Part shown: positions 4,971 to 5,194 of the stretch, in pieces
Position numbering within the stretch: the stretch's first letter is position 1
Layout: each line of letters opens with the position of its first letter
NCBI GenBank assembly: GCA_021784635.1
Contig: JAJYHS010000245.1
Location: 2,095 to 7,288, forward strand
Length of the DNA stretch: 5,194 nucleotides
Source: a bacterium
GTDB taxonomy: Bacteria; Bdellovibrionota; Bdellovibrionia; Bdellovibrionales; UBA1609
Direction: 5' to 3'
Program-made: the position numbers and the translations under genes
Notes under the pieces: generated by a model
What the model was told of the DNA's origin: nothing
Databases searched by the model: none
The model's input: only the letters and a program-made list of their open reading frames with translations

Positions 4971-5194
4971 ATGGTTCGAAAGAAACCGAAAACCCCCGCA
5001 AAAAAAACACGCGCTAAAAAAACATCCACTCGTGTTGTCACGCCAGAAATTATCGCTCCAGAAAACCCGGAGAGTATTGCTCCAGAAAACGACGAGCGGG
5101 ATAACATCGACTTAACAAAAGACGAAACGGCGCTCGCTATCAAAGAAGATGGCGCGCTTGTCGGCGCAGACCCTGTTTCACGGTATTTGGCTGA
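4971..5194 (+). CDS. Sigma-70 family factor, probably RpoH-like (3' end missing)
   Basis: 74 codons are visible and the frame is still open at the window edge. The ATG at 4971 has a GGAAG 4 nt upstream, a slightly close but usable site. The N-terminal 23 residues are basic and Lys/Thr-rich (MVRKKPKTPAKKTRAKKTST), followed by an acidic, Pro-rich linker with a duplicated IAPEN unit. At 67-74 comes DPVSRYLA, which matches the start of sigma region 1.2 (D-P-(L/V)-x-x-Y-L-x-E-I). In deltaproteobacterial and related RpoH-type factors this region also follows a variable N-terminal extension. Only this motif is in view, so the subtype (RpoH, RpoD-like or other group) cannot be settled. It probably forms an operon with the preceding 100-residue gene. 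Confidence 0.6.
   Translation, partial: MVRKKPKTPAKKTRAKKTSTRVVTPEIIAPENPESIAPENDERDNIDLTKDETALAIKEDGALVGADPVSRYLA
5055..5090 (+). repeat. In-frame 24-bp duplication in the sigma-factor linker
   Basis: GCTCCAGAAAAC occurs at 5055-5066 and 5079-5090, a perfect 12-bp match 24 bp (eight codons) apart. It yields the repeated APEN unit (APENPESI / APENDERD). This is a short slippage-type duplication inside the variable linker, with no effect on the frame. Confidence 0.6.

Noticed and set aside
4760..5143. A 127-residue minus-strand frame across the PHA_gran_rgn-like and sigma-factor genes
   Set aside because: It is antisense to two better-supported genes, and its Ser/Phe/Val-rich product is typical of the complement of Lys/Glu-rich coding sequence.

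Overview
The window is ordinary protein-coding bacterial DNA of moderate GC content. It carries four complete genes of 69 to 591 residues, a well-supported unassigned gene of 175 residues included in that count, a complete 100-residue gene, and one gene cut off at each edge. The mix is a Tad/Flp pilus secretin and ATPase, an aspartyl-tRNA synthetase of the tRNA-dependent-amidation type, a PHA-granule-regulator-like small protein and a sigma factor with a lysine-rich N-terminus. This would fit a Gram-negative bacterium, since it has an outer-membrane secretin. The style recalls Bdellovibrionota or related deltaproteobacterial lineages. That assignment is an impression from protein style, not a database result.

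Bases 1-2033, plus strand: the C-terminal half of a CpaC/RcpA-type secretin, then cpaF/tadA (the pilus assembly ATPase), then a 69-residue two-helix membrane protein. The three are tightly spaced (15 nt, then 1 nt) and read as one transcription unit. The usual cpaE/tadZ between secretin and ATPase is absent, and so are tadB/tadC after the ATPase. The cluster is therefore either rearranged, with the platform proteins elsewhere, or reduced.

Bases 2048-4503, minus strand: aspS (591 residues), followed after 152 bp by a 175-residue protein of unknown function with a near-perfect Shine-Dalgarno and a GTG start. The 3' end of this unit meets the pilus unit tail to tail, 14 bp apart. The 152-bp gap holds three evenly spaced dyad-symmetric elements, two of them related in sequence. 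It is the most interesting non-coding signal here.

Bases 4504-4649: divergent promoter region between aspS and the next plus-strand unit.

Bases 4650-5194, plus strand: a 100-residue PHA_gran_rgn-like protein, possibly translated from a leaderless mRNA. It is followed 18 bp later by the start of a sigma-70 family factor, probably RpoH-like, which runs off the window.

I found no tRNA, rRNA, CRISPR, insertion sequence or phage signal. No clear previously undescribed system is present. The items that deserve a check are the orphan secretin-ATPase pair with its small membrane protein, the spaced dyads upstream of the unassigned gene, and the divergent segment in CpaF.
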